From: Corynebacterium urogenitale
GTDB taxonomy: Bacteria; Actinomycetota; Actinomycetes; Mycobacteriales; Mycobacteriaceae
Direction: 5' to 3'
NCBI RefSeq assembly: GCF_009026825.1
Contig: NZ_CP045032.1
Span: 1,798,001 to 1,862,000 of the forward strand
Length of the DNA stretch: 64,000 nt
The notes beneath the pieces are model-generated. The model was not told where the DNA came from. It saw nothing but the letters and a program-made list of their open reading frames with translations, and did not search any database. Shown piece by piece: positions 56,028 to 63,771 of this stretch (position 1 is the first letter of the stretch; every line of letters starts with the position of its first letter). The position numbers and the translations under genes are program-made.

Positions 56028-57239
56028 ATGTCATCACAAAGATTCACCAACTCGCTGCTATTCCGGATTGTCGTCGCAATCATTGTGGGCATCATCTGCA
56101 GCTTCTTCTTCCCGGAGTGGGCAGGACGCGTCTTCGCCACCCTCAACGGTTTGTTCGGTAACTTCCTCGGATTCTTCGTTCCGGTGCTGATCTTCGCGCT
56201 CATTGCACCCGCCATCGCCAACCTGGGCAAGGGCGCTGGCAAGTGGCTCGGCATCACCACCGCCATCGCCTACGGCTCCACGATCTTCTCCGGGCTCATG
56301 GCCTACGGCACCACAGTTGCGCTCTACCCGACTCTGCTCGCCGGCGAATCTGTGGAGCAGGCGGCGGACATCGACGAAGGCGCGCTCAGCCCCTTCTTCG
56401 AAGTGGAAATGGCTCCGCCATTCGAGGTGATGACTGCGCTGCTGCTCGCTTTCTGCGTGGGCCTCGCCATGACCGCCGTGCCGTCCGATAGCCTGCTGCG
56501 CGGTGCTAACCAGCTCCGCGATGTGGTGATGAAGGTCATTGAGAATTTCATCATCCCGCTGCTGCCTTTCTACATCTTTGGCATCTTCCTGACCATGGGA
56601 ATGAACGGCAACCTTGTAGACACGATCTCCATGTTCCTGAAGGTTCTCATCGTAGCGATTATCGGAACGCTGATTTTGCTGGTCATCCAGTACCTACTGG
56701 CTGGTGCTATCACGGGCGTGAACCCGCTGAAGGCATTCAAGAACATGCTGCCGGCCTATGCCACCGCCCTTGGCACCTCCTCCTCTGCCGCTACTATTCC
56801 GGTGACGTACAAGTCTTCGCTGAAGAACGGAGTCACCGAGTCTGTGGCAGGTTTTGTGGTGCCGCTGTGTGCGACGATCCACCTTGCTGGATCCATGATG
56901 AAGATCGTCCTGTTCGCTTTCGCCGTGATGTACATGTCTGGCGAGTCCGTCTCCGCTGGACTTGCTGTGGGATTCGTGCTGATGCTCGGCATCACCATGA
57001 TTGCAGCACCAGGCGTTCCGGGCGGCGCCATCATGGCCGCGGTTGGCCTGCTAACCACAATGCTCGGCTTCACGGATGAGCAGGTCGCGCTGATGATCGC
57101 GGCGTACATCGCTATCGATTCCTTCGGTACCGCAGCAAACGTCACGGGCGATGGTGCGATCGCAATGGTCGTGAACAAGTTCGCGCGCGGCAACCTCAAG
57201 GCACCGTCCGCTTCCCAGCGTTCGGCCAGCACCCTGTAG
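56028..57239 (+). CDS. Dicarboxylate/amino acid:cation symporter (SstT-like)
   Basis: A 403-residue DAACS family transporter with about eight helices. The substrate-binding hairpin has TSSSAATIPVT, and the C-terminal part shows PGGAIMAA, then IDSFGTAANVTGDGAIA, typical of the serine/threonine (SstT) branch; dicarboxylate DctA relatives have Arg or Asp variants there. It imports Ser/Thr or a related substrate with sodium. ATG 56028 has GGAG just upstream; longer in-frame starts extend into the divergent SDR gene region. Confidence 0.85.
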   Translation: MSSQRFTNSLLFRIVVAIIVGIICSFFFPEWAGRVFATLNGLFGNFLGFFVPVLIFALIAPAIANLGKGAGKWLGITTAIAYGSTIFSGLMAYGTTVALYPTLLAGESVEQAADIDEGALSPFFEVEMAPPFEVMTALLLAFCVGLAMTAVPSDSLLRGANQLRDVVMKVIENFIIPLLPFYIFGIFLTMGMNGNLVDTISMFLKVLIVAIIGTLILLVIQYLLAGAITGVNPLKAFKNMLPAYATALGTSSSAATIPVTYKSSLKNGVTESVAGFVVPLCATIHLAGSMMKIVLFAFAVMYMSGESVSAGLAVGFVLMLGITMIAAPGVPGGAIMAAVGLLTTMLGFTDEQVALMIAAYIAIDSFGTAANVTGDGAIAMVVNKFARGNLKAPSASQRSASTL

Positions 57240-57297
57240 CTCCCGGCATCCCTAGCGCCCGGCCAGCTGCGGGCGCTGCGCGTATCTGGTCGAGGCA

Positions 57298-57385
57298 CCC
57301 ACACCACTGTGCGCAGCCGGTCTAGACGCCCACACCACTGTGCGGAGCAGGTCAGGGCACGCAACAGCACTGTGCGCTGCCGGTC
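57298..57385. repeat. Three degenerate direct repeats of 25 nt, period 31-32 nt
   Basis: Copies lie at 57298-57322, 57329-57353 and 57361-57385, sharing the core CACTGTGCG and an ending close to GC(C/A)GGTC. A fourth partial copy follows (ACTGCGCGCAGCAC). They lie between convergent genes in otherwise non-coding DNA. Confidence 0.7.
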
Positions 57386-57427
57386 AGGGCACTGCGCGCA
57401 GCACCGCGGCCCATTTTCTAGGGTCTT

Positions 57428-57512
57428 GAACAAATCTCCCTCATGTTGCCTCGCTACTTTTAGCGACCTGGGGTTTTACTCTCTCCTCATGCAACGTGAG
57501 GGAGATTTGTTC
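57428..57512. repeat. 85-bp imperfect palindrome with nested hairpin
   Basis: The 22-nt arm at 57428-57449 (from GAACAAATCTCCC) and its complement at 57491-57512 (to AGATTTGTTC) differ at a single position (A versus G in the right arm). The 41-nt loop contains TCGCTA/TAGCGA, a second hairpin. No T-run flanks it. It may be a bidirectional terminator or a small REP/MITE-like element. Confidence 0.8.
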
Positions 57513-57531
57513 ATCTCACCCCCTCAGAGTT

Positions 57532-58794
57532 CTAGAACAGCTCACGCACTTTCCACAGCGCTAGAGCCACGAACTCGCGAATATAGGCCGCTGGTCTAGC
57601 GGCCCGAGGAGTCCTCGCGCCAATGACGATGAACTCCACTCTTTCTCCGCCTGATTGAACGCATTGGTCCCCTATGCCCTGCTGGACAAGCTGTTCGCTC
57701 ACGTCATGCCCGGCTCTGCCCTGGTTCCCATCATGCCCGGCTGTGCCCTGGTCCGCGCCATGCCCGGCTACACTACGCTTCATCCGAGGTGCTCCAGTGC
57801 TCTGTCGATCCCCGCCATGCTCCTGTGACAGCAGTTCTGCCACCGTTCTCGCGGTCATCTCTGTGCGCGGAACGTGGAAGTCGCTAGTCACCACGCCCAC
57901 TCGCATGAGACTTGTCTCCTCAGCCACGACATGTTCAGACAACCCTTCCCGTATCCGCTGGACGGAGAAGCGAAGGTTCTCGCGAGTGTTCGTCGCACGG
58001 TCTTCCCGCAGCAACTCTAGGTTTTTCTCACTCAGAGTTCGCTCATGACGTTCACACGCATAGGCCGCCATGGCGAAGGCCTCAGTCACTAACTCATCCG
58101 GCCCCTGCCCACCGGTCATCACGAGGGGCATCCTCCGCACCTCACGGCCCGCAGGGGCAGCAACCACCGCACGATCCACGCGGGCCGCCAGCAGCGGGCC
58201 GGGTCGCTTGCCGATGAGACCCGCACCCAGGACGATCACCGCGTCCAACCTGCTCGCAGCTGACCGGGTAGCGCCCAACGTACCGTCCACTGGATCATCC
58301 ACTGAATCGTTCACCGAACCACCCAGTGGCTCGGTGAAGCTGCTGCGCCCCGCCTCCGCGATCCGCCGCAGGAACAGGATGAAAGCCGCAAGGACGATCA
58401 CCCACACTGCCAAGCCCAGCCCGGCGAGCACTCGCCACACAAGAGATCCACCGATCAGGACAACAACCGCGCCCAACGCCAAAGAAAAGTAGTCAGCTGC
58501 AGCAACGACCATGCCGGTATGCAGCCAGCGGCGTCGGTCCCCGGTGCGGAGAGCGGGAAGAGACAACCCGAAACCAACGCACAAAGGGAGGAAATGCAGC
58601 GCATAGGCCACTGCGAAAGCCGGACCAGGGGGCGCGATTAATGCCAAGCACATCCACGCCGCCTCCGCACCGAGCAACGCAACGGTCCCGACACCGGACC
58701 AGCGTTTGAAGCGGTTGAGCGCAGCGCTGAACGGCCCACTACCCGGCCCTGTCCGAGCCACGCTCTGCGCGCTCTCCGGCTGGCGGAGTTGCAT
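57532..58794 (-). CDS. YdcF/DUF218 family membrane protein
   Basis: A 420-residue protein. About four helices lie in the first 145 residues, followed by a DUF218 (ElyC/SanA/YdcF) domain: AVIVLGAGLIGKRPGPLLAARVDRAV, PLVMTGGQGPDE, ATNTRENLRFS and VVTSDFHVPR. Family members affect envelope integrity, possibly acting on lipid-linked sugars. Two polar insertions are unusual: SVNDSVDDPVDGT before the domain, and a triple 9-residue repeat (AGHGADQGT, AGHDGNQGR, AGHDVSEQL) inside its C-terminal part. The gene is 5 nt downstream of purE in reverse sense order: it is transcribed first, towards the palindrome. Confidence 0.8.
   Translation of the reverse strand: MQLRQPESAQSVARTGPGSGPFSAALNRFKRWSGVGTVALLGAEAAWMCLALIAPPGPAFAVAYALHFLPLCVGFGLSLPALRTGDRRRWLHTGMVVAAADYFSLALGAVVVLIGGSLVWRVLAGLGLAVWVIVLAAFILFLRRIAEAGRSSFTEPLGGSVNDSVDDPVDGTLGATRSAASRLDAVIVLGAGLIGKRPGPLLAARVDRAVVAAPAGREVRRMPLVMTGGQGPDELVTEAFAMAAYACERHERTLSEKNLELLREDRATNTRENLRFSVQRIREGLSEHVVAEETSLMRVGVVTSDFHVPRTEMTARTVAELLSQEHGGDRQSTGAPRMKRSVAGHGADQGTAGHDGNQGRAGHDVSEQLVQQGIGDQCVQSGGERVEFIVIGARTPRAARPAAYIREFVALALWKVRELF
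57705..57785. repeat. 27-bp tandem repeat inside the YdcF-family gene
   Basis: CATGCCCGGCT begins at 57705, 57732 and 57759, a regular 27-bp period with the following bases also similar. It encodes three 9-residue units in frame, so copy-number change would keep the reading frame. Confidence 0.75.
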
Positions 58795-58799
58795 AGGAA

Positions 58800-59330
58800 C
58801 TAGCGGCCACCCAGCAGCTTGTTCTGCAGGGCAGTGTCCTTCTCCAGCACCTGATCTCGCATGGCTTCCTGGTAGCGCACCATCTGCTCCATGAGTCGAT
58901 CATCGGCCACCGCGAGCGTACGCACTGCCAACAACCCTGCGTTCTTGGCACCGTCGATAGACACAGTCGCGGTCGGCACGCCCGCGGGCATCTGGACAAT
59001 AGACAACAGCGAATCGAGCCCATCGAGGTTTCCGAGCGCCCGCGGAACACCAATAACCGGCAGCGGCGTGGCCGCGGCAATCATGCCGGGAAGATGTGCC
59101 GCACCCCCAGCACAAGCAATGATCACCTTGATGCCCTTGGTGTGCGCAGTCCGCGCGTAGTCCAACATGCGCTCCGGGGTGCGGTGCGCGGACACCACAC
59201 CAACCTCCATCGGCACGCCAAACTCAGCAAGAACCTCAGCGGCTGGCTGCACCGTTGGCCAATCGCTGTCGGAGCCCATAACGATGCCAACGAGTGGCCC
59301 CTGCGGGTTAGCGTTCTCAGAAGTGCTCAT
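58800..59330 (-). CDS. purE: N5-carboxyaminoimidazole ribonucleotide mutase
   Basis: A 176-residue enzyme that converts N5-CAIR to CAIR in purine synthesis. It shows [34 protein letters not shown] with the catalytic His, and [23 protein letters not shown], all diagnostic of class I PurE. Partner purK lies upstream on the same strand with about 100 nt between. In C. glutamicum a potassium transporter gene (kup) lies near this pair; it is absent here. Confidence 0.95.
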   Translation of the reverse strand: MSTSENANPQGPLVGIVMGSDSDWPTVQPAAEVLAEFGVPMEVGVVSAHRTPERMLDYARTAHTKGIKVIIACAGGAAHLPGMIAAATPLPVIGVPRALGNLDGLDSLLSIVQMPAGVPTATVSIDGAKNAGLLAVRTLAVADDRLMEQMVRYQEAMRDQVLEKDTALQNKLLGGR

Positions 59331-59433
59331 GTGTTACCCATCCTTTGGTTTGTTCTTAGCCATTGTGGCTTCAGCCCACGGGCTGTGGTTGCCGGCCTTA
59401 GGGCCACGGAGGTGATCGAGCTTGGCACCAAGC

Positions 59434-60720
59434 CTAGCCCTCGTAGCCATCCTCCCATGCACCCGTGACAACATACGTCGCTGCAAGGCGGGCGTTAGTT
59501 CGCAGTTCATCCACGCTCTGCCCCTCCTTGAGGGTCATGTTCACGTGCCCCATCTTGCGGCGCGGGCGCCAATCCTTGCCATACATGTGGATCTTTGCCT
59601 CGGGGAACCGGCGCCAGCATTCGTCCATGCGCTGGTGGATCGGGGTATCGGGCTCAAAATCCGCGCCAAGCACATTGGCCATGACCGTGTGGCGGGCAAT
59701 CGGCGCCGGGCTGCCAAGCGGTCGGTCCAGCACGGCGCGCAGGTGCTGTTCAAACTGGCTGGTTACGCAACCATCCTGGGTCCAGTGTCCCGTGTTGTGC
59801 GGCCGCATAGCCAACTCGTTCACGATGATCTCCGGCTGGCCTGCCTCATCGACGGTCTCGAACAGCTCGACGGCCAGAACTCCCGTAACGCCCAGCTCAG
59901 TGGCAACGGTGCGTGCGAGGTCCTCGGCCTGAGCCAGCAGTTCAGCGTTGGTGTTCGGTGCTGGGGCGACGGCCTCGAAGCAGATGCCATCCTGCTGAAC
60001 GGATTCCACAACCGGCCATGCTGCGACCTCACCAGACGGGGTGCGCGCCACCATGGCAGATAGCTCCCGCACCAACCGCACCTTCTTTTCCGCCATCAGC
60101 GGGGTGCCCTTATCCAGCAGCTCAGCCACGAGCTCTGCAGCTTCCTCGGCGCTTTCTGGGAACCACACGCCTTTGCCGTCGTAGCCTCCACGACGCGCCT
60201 TGAGACAGACGGCGCCTCCGGTGGCCTCGAAGAATCCCTGAATATCCTCTACGGACTCGATCGGCATGAACGGCGGAACCGGAGCCCCCATCTCGCGCAG
60301 GCGCTTGCGCATCACCAGCTTGTCCTGCGCATTGATGAGGGCCTGCGGCTGCGGCTGGACGTTCACACCGGCCGCAATGAGCTCTTCAGTAAACGCGTTG
60401 GGTACGTGCTCGTGGTCGAAGGTCACGGCATCGGCATCGCGGCTGACCTCGTCGACGTGGTTTCTATTCGTGTAGTCACCAATGACGACGTCAGGAGTCA
60501 CCTGGGCCGTGGAGGAGTCGGCTGCACCCGCCAGTACGCGGATGGTCAGGCCCATCTCGATGCCCGCCTGGTGCATCATCCGAGCCAGCTGACCATCTCC
60601 GATGATGGTCACCAAAGGTGCGCCCGGCGCGTGGGCACTAGTTCGCGAGAGGGCCCAGTCGGCCGCGCGGTCGGCAGTAGAAGCGGTCTGATCAGCGTGA
60701 GATGAAGTCTGTTGTGTCAC
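59434..60720 (-). CDS. purK: N5-carboxyaminoimidazole ribonucleotide synthase
   Basis: A 428-residue ATP-grasp enzyme that carboxylates AIR with bicarbonate. It begins with a Ser/Ala-rich extension of about 30 residues, then VTIIGDGQLARMM (nucleotide site), VTFDHEHVP, LKARRGGYDGKGVW and the C-terminal NELAMRPHNTGHWTQDGC. The start is GTG 60720; the extension may be untranslated if a later start is used, but no strong internal ribosome site is seen. It acts directly before PurE. Confidence 0.94.
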   Translation of the reverse strand: MTQQTSSHADQTASTADRAADWALSRTSAHAPGAPLVTIIGDGQLARMMHQAGIEMGLTIRVLAGAADSSTAQVTPDVVIGDYTNRNHVDEVSRDADAVTFDHEHVPNAFTEELIAAGVNVQPQPQALINAQDKLVMRKRLREMGAPVPPFMPIESVEDIQGFFEATGGAVCLKARRGGYDGKGVWFPESAEEAAELVAELLDKGTPLMAEKKVRLVRELSAMVARTPSGEVAAWPVVESVQQDGICFEAVAPAPNTNAELLAQAEDLARTVATELGVTGVLAVELFETVDEAGQPEIIVNELAMRPHNTGHWTQDGCVTSQFEQHLRAVLDRPLGSPAPIARHTVMANVLGADFEPDTPIHQRMDECWRRFPEAKIHMYGKDWRPRRKMGHVNMTLKEGQSVDELRTNARLAATYVVTGAWEDGYEG

Positions 60721-60729
60721 GCCTAGTAA

Positions 60730-61272
60730 CTATAGTGTCCGCATGTTTTCTCGCAGCAGGCGCACGAACTTCCTGGAGTGTGGGACGTTGTGCATGACCA
60801 TGGGCAAGCGGGCTCCCATGGTGTATACCGCGACATCTGAACCGCGGTGTCGTGCATCGACAATGTGGCGCAGCGGAACCTCGCCCACCTCACTACGCAG
60901 GTGGCCGGTCATGGTGATGAGCCGTTGGTTCGTGAGGATCATGCGCGCACGGGCTCGGAACAGCAGGTGCTTGATACACCGGCGCCAGGCCATCCACACC
61001 CAGGCGACGAGCAGGAGGCGACGCAGCCACAACAGCACGACGAGTGTTTGATCTTGCGGCAGCATGGCGACCACAGCACTGGGCGGGGCGTAGACCGTGC
61101 CGAAGGTGTTGCGGGCAACGGTGTCGAAGTGGGCGTCGATGAGCCCCACTCCCATCCACAGCAGAGCAGTGATGATGACGAGTTCCAGTACAGGAAACAG
61201 CACGGAGGAACGCTGAGGGCTGAGGTCTGCCAGCACCGCTTCATCCGGTGCGAAGGTCACCTTCGCCATCAT
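60730..61272 (-). CDS. PH-domain (bacterial, DUF304-like) membrane protein
   Basis: A 180-residue protein with two hydrophobic stretches (about 27-46 and 77-97) followed by a bacterial PH-like domain that contains MILTNQRLITMTGHLRSEVGEVPLRHIVDA. M. tuberculosis Rv3278c between purK and birA is the counterpart. Its last codon lies 9 nt before the purK start, so the two are probably co-transcribed. ATG 61272 and 61269 are adjacent. Role unknown, perhaps membrane-associated scaffolding. Confidence 0.82.
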   Translation of the reverse strand: MMAKVTFAPDEAVLADLSPQRSSVLFPVLELVIITALLWMGVGLIDAHFDTVARNTFGTVYAPPSAVVAMLPQDQTLVVLLWLRRLLLVAWVWMAWRRCIKHLLFRARARMILTNQRLITMTGHLRSEVGEVPLRHIVDARHRGSDVAVYTMGARLPMVMHNVPHSRKFVRLLRENMRTL

Positions 61273-61302
61273 GGATCACCGTCCTCGTGTTCTGCCTTCT
61301 AA

Positions 61303-61336
61303 GGCTTGTTTATCTAAGTGGCTTGTTTATCTAAGT
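61303..61336. repeat. Perfect 17-bp tandem duplication upstream of the PH-domain gene
   Basis: GGCTTGTTTATCTAAGT occurs at 61303-61319 and again at 61320-61336 with no gap; a shorter CTTGTT copy follows. It lies in the 83-nt gap between birA and the PH-domain gene, in its leader or promoter. Confidence 0.85.
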
Positions 61337-61355
61337 CTTGTTCAGCCTTGTTCGA

Positions 61356-62222
61356 TCAGATGACACTATACGTTCCGTCTTCCTGGGGGCGGACATGAAT
61401 CACGTCTCCGGCGGCCACAGAGCGCACCTGGCCATCCTCGCTGCGTACGACGAGTTCCCCGGAATCCGAGATATCGGTGGCCGTCCCGAGCAGCTGTGTA
61501 TCCCCTGGCAGCATCACCTTCACTTCCTGCCCCAGGGTCGCGGAAAGCTTCTTATACCGGGTCATGAAGGTCATCGGTGCCCCGCCTAAAGTTCGGAAAC
61601 GCTGCAAATCCTCAGCCAATTGGACGAGAATCCGTGAGAGCACCTCCTCCCGGCGTGGCAACTCCCTACCCAGTTGCGCCACCTCCAACGCCAGGGACGT
61701 TGCGTGTGGAACAGGCAGTTCATCGCGCTGCAGGTCGTAATTCACGCCGAAGCCCACAACCAACCGTGGCGTGGGCGCAACCTCGGCAGCCTCCACCAGC
61801 ACGCCAACCAGTTTCCGCCCGCCGATCAGCACATCATTCGGCCATTTCAGTTCAGCGTGGAGGCCTGTGGCGTCGTTAATCCCCTTCGCGATGGACAATC
61901 CCGCGAGCAAAGGCACCAGGCCAAGGCGCTCCGGGGGAACATCAGGGCAGCTTAAGGAGATCGAAGCAATAAGTTGCGAGCTGGCCGGAGCTGTCCACGT
62001 GCGCCCCATGCGCCCCCGCCCTGCTACCTGTTCTTCGGCACACAGCACCGTCCCATCCGCACAGCCCGCGCGATGAGCCAGATCCGTGTTCGTGGAGCCG
62101 GTTTGCCCCACGGCCTCCACGGTGAAACCCACTGGCCGCACGCGTCCGTTGACCGCCTCCACATCGAGGGGCGTGCGCTGCCTGTGTCGCGGAACCGTGC
62201 CTTGTTTCATGCGCCCGAGCAT
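61356..62222 (-). CDS. birA: Biotin--[acetyl-CoA-carboxylase] ligase
   Basis: A 288-residue monofunctional ligase that loads biotin onto the biotin-carboxyl carrier domain of acyl-CoA carboxylases. It has STNTDL, GRGRMGRTW (biotinyl-AMP loop), LKWPNDVLIGGRKLVGVLVEA split in the usual way, and a C-terminal SH3-like domain (ATDISDSGELVV). No N-terminal helix-turn-helix is present, so it does not repress. ATG 62222, ATG 62210 and GTG 62261 are possible starts. It is divergent from the carboxylase gene that needs its product. Confidence 0.92.
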   Translation of the reverse strand: MLGRMKQGTVPRHRQRTPLDVEAVNGRVRPVGFTVEAVGQTGSTNTDLAHRAGCADGTVLCAEEQVAGRGRMGRTWTAPASSQLIASISLSCPDVPPERLGLVPLLAGLSIAKGINDATGLHAELKWPNDVLIGGRKLVGVLVEAAEVAPTPRLVVGFGVNYDLQRDELPVPHATSLALEVAQLGRELPRREEVLSRILVQLAEDLQRFRTLGGAPMTFMTRYKKLSATLGQEVKVMLPGDTQLLGTATDISDSGELVVRSEDGQVRSVAAGDVIHVRPQEDGTYSVI

Positions 62223-62253
62223 AGCCCAATCCCACGACAACGCCCCTATATGG

Positions 62254-62281
62254 TTGTTCACTATAAAATTGCCCGTAGACT
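62254..62281 (+). promoter_or_regulatory. Putative leaderless promoter of accD
   Basis: TTGTTC (62254-62259), a 16-nt spacer and TAGACT (62276-62281) lie 7 nt before the ATG at 62289. No Shine-Dalgarno is present, so a leaderless transcript is likely. Confidence 0.55.
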
Positions 62282-62288
62282 ATTGCGC

Positions 62289-63755
62289 ATGACTACCACG
62301 GATACCTCCACGACTGCCGGCAAGATTGCCGACCTCAAGCAGCGCCTCGCCGAAGCCCGCACCCCGGTGGGCGAGGATGCCGTGCGCGCCACCCACGACG
62401 CGGGACGCTTCACCGCAAGAGAGCGAGTGGAGTCCCTGCTGGACGAAGGCAGCTTTGTTGAAATCGATGCCCTCGCGCGTCACCGATCCACCGCGTTCAA
62501 GCTCGACAAATCGCGTCCACTCACCGACGGCGTGGTCACTGGCCATGGCACAATCGACGGCCGTCCCGTGTGCGTATTCTCCCAGGACTCCACCATCTTC
62601 GATGGCCAGCTGGGTGAGGTCACCGGCGAGAAGATCATCAAGGTTCTGCAGCTGGCCCTCAAGTCCGGTACCCCGCTGATCGGCCTGTACGACGGTACCG
62701 GCGCGCGTGTGAAGGAAGGCATCGTCAGCTTGGAGATGTTTTCCCGCATCTACCGTCTGCAGGCGCAGGCCTCTGGCGTGATCCCTCAGCTCGCGATCGT
62801 GCTGGGCGAGGTCGCAGGCCCACAGGCCCACGGTGTAGCTCTGTCCGACGTGGTCATTGAGGTCGCTGAGCAGGGTGCGGTCCGGCTTAGCGCTGCGGAC
62901 CCACTGTCCTCCATTTCCGACGCCAGCACTGGCCTGGCACACATCACTGCCAGCGATGAGCGTGGGGCTTTGGACCTAGCTGCAGAGGTGCTGAGATACC
63001 TACCGAGTAACAACCGTGCCATCACCCCGGCTGAGGAGCACACGGCAGCGGGCGATTCGGTTGCGCTGGACACGCTGATCCCAGATGCTTCCGATGAATC
63101 CTTCGAGATGAAGGAGCTCATCGCTGGTGTGGTTGACGGTGACTCCTTCCTGGAATTCCAGCCAACCTATGCCCCCACGATCCTCACGGGCCTGGCTCGG
63201 ATCGACGGCCGTGCTGTAGGCGTACTCGCCAACCAGCCAGCAGTGGAAGATGGATTTATCGACGTGGACGGTGCGGAGAAGGCAGCCCGCTTCACCCGCT
63301 TCTGCAACGCCTTTAACGTGCCACTCATCAGCTTCGTGGATGCGCCAGGATTCGCCGCCGATATGCAGGGCGCTGGCGCGGTGCGCCGCACCGCGAAGCT
63401 CATCGCGGCATCCGCTGATGCATCCGTGGGCAAGCTCGCTGTGATTGTCCGCCGCTCCTTCGGTGCAGCCTACCTGGCCATGGGCGCCAAGCGCCTAGGC
63501 ACCGACCTGGTGTTCGCATGGCCAACAGCCCAGATCGCGGTGTCCCCCGCAGACGAGCTCGCAGAAGCCACCGGTGTGGATGCTGCGACGCTGGAGGAAG
63601 AGCTGGTCAACCCCTACGCTGCTGCTGAGCGCGGGCTGGTGGACGCCGTCATCGCACCATCCCACACCCGCACGCAACTGATCGACGGCCTGCGCCTGCT
63701 GGAACGCAAGGTGGAGGATCAGCTCCCGCGCAAGAACAACAACATGCCGCTGTAG
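62289..63755 (+). CDS. Divergent acyl-CoA carboxylase beta (carboxyltransferase) subunit
   Basis: A 488-residue AccD/DtsR-type protein, about 50 residues shorter than the usual 530-545. The N-terminal half begins like DtsR proteins (KIADLKQRLAEAR, ARHRST, FSQD, GEKIIKVLQLALKSG). The segment that normally reads GxCAGGxxYSPALTDF is GEVAGPQAHGVALSD (173-187), and the following TGPDV...ELGG part is shortened. After WPTAQIAV (411-418) the usual MGASGAVGFIYRKEL segment is absent. It is divergent from birA and precedes a probable epsilon subunit gene. C. glutamicum has two carboxylase genes here (dtsR1, dtsR2); this locus has one. It may be a partner subunit with little activity of its own. Confidence 0.85.
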   Translation: MTTTDTSTTAGKIADLKQRLAEARTPVGEDAVRATHDAGRFTARERVESLLDEGSFVEIDALARHRSTAFKLDKSRPLTDGVVTGHGTIDGRPVCVFSQDSTIFDGQLGEVTGEKIIKVLQLALKSGTPLIGLYDGTGARVKEGIVSLEMFSRIYRLQAQASGVIPQLAIVLGEVAGPQAHGVALSDVVIEVAEQGAVRLSAADPLSSISDASTGLAHITASDERGALDLAAEVLRYLPSNNRAITPAEEHTAAGDSVALDTLIPDASDESFEMKELIAGVVDGDSFLEFQPTYAPTILTGLARIDGRAVGVLANQPAVEDGFIDVDGAEKAARFTRFCNAFNVPLISFVDAPGFAADMQGAGAVRRTAKLIAASADASVGKLAVIVRRSFGAAYLAMGAKRLGTDLVFAWPTAQIAVSPADELAEATGVDAATLEEELVNPYAAAERGLVDAVIAPSHTRTQLIDGLRLLERKVEDQLPRKNNNMPL

Positions 63756-63771
63756 GGGGTTGGTGATACGC

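Noticed and set aside
57298..57385. Short CRISPR array
   Set aside because: Only three degenerate copies with 6-7 nt between them; spacers are far too short and there are no cas genes.
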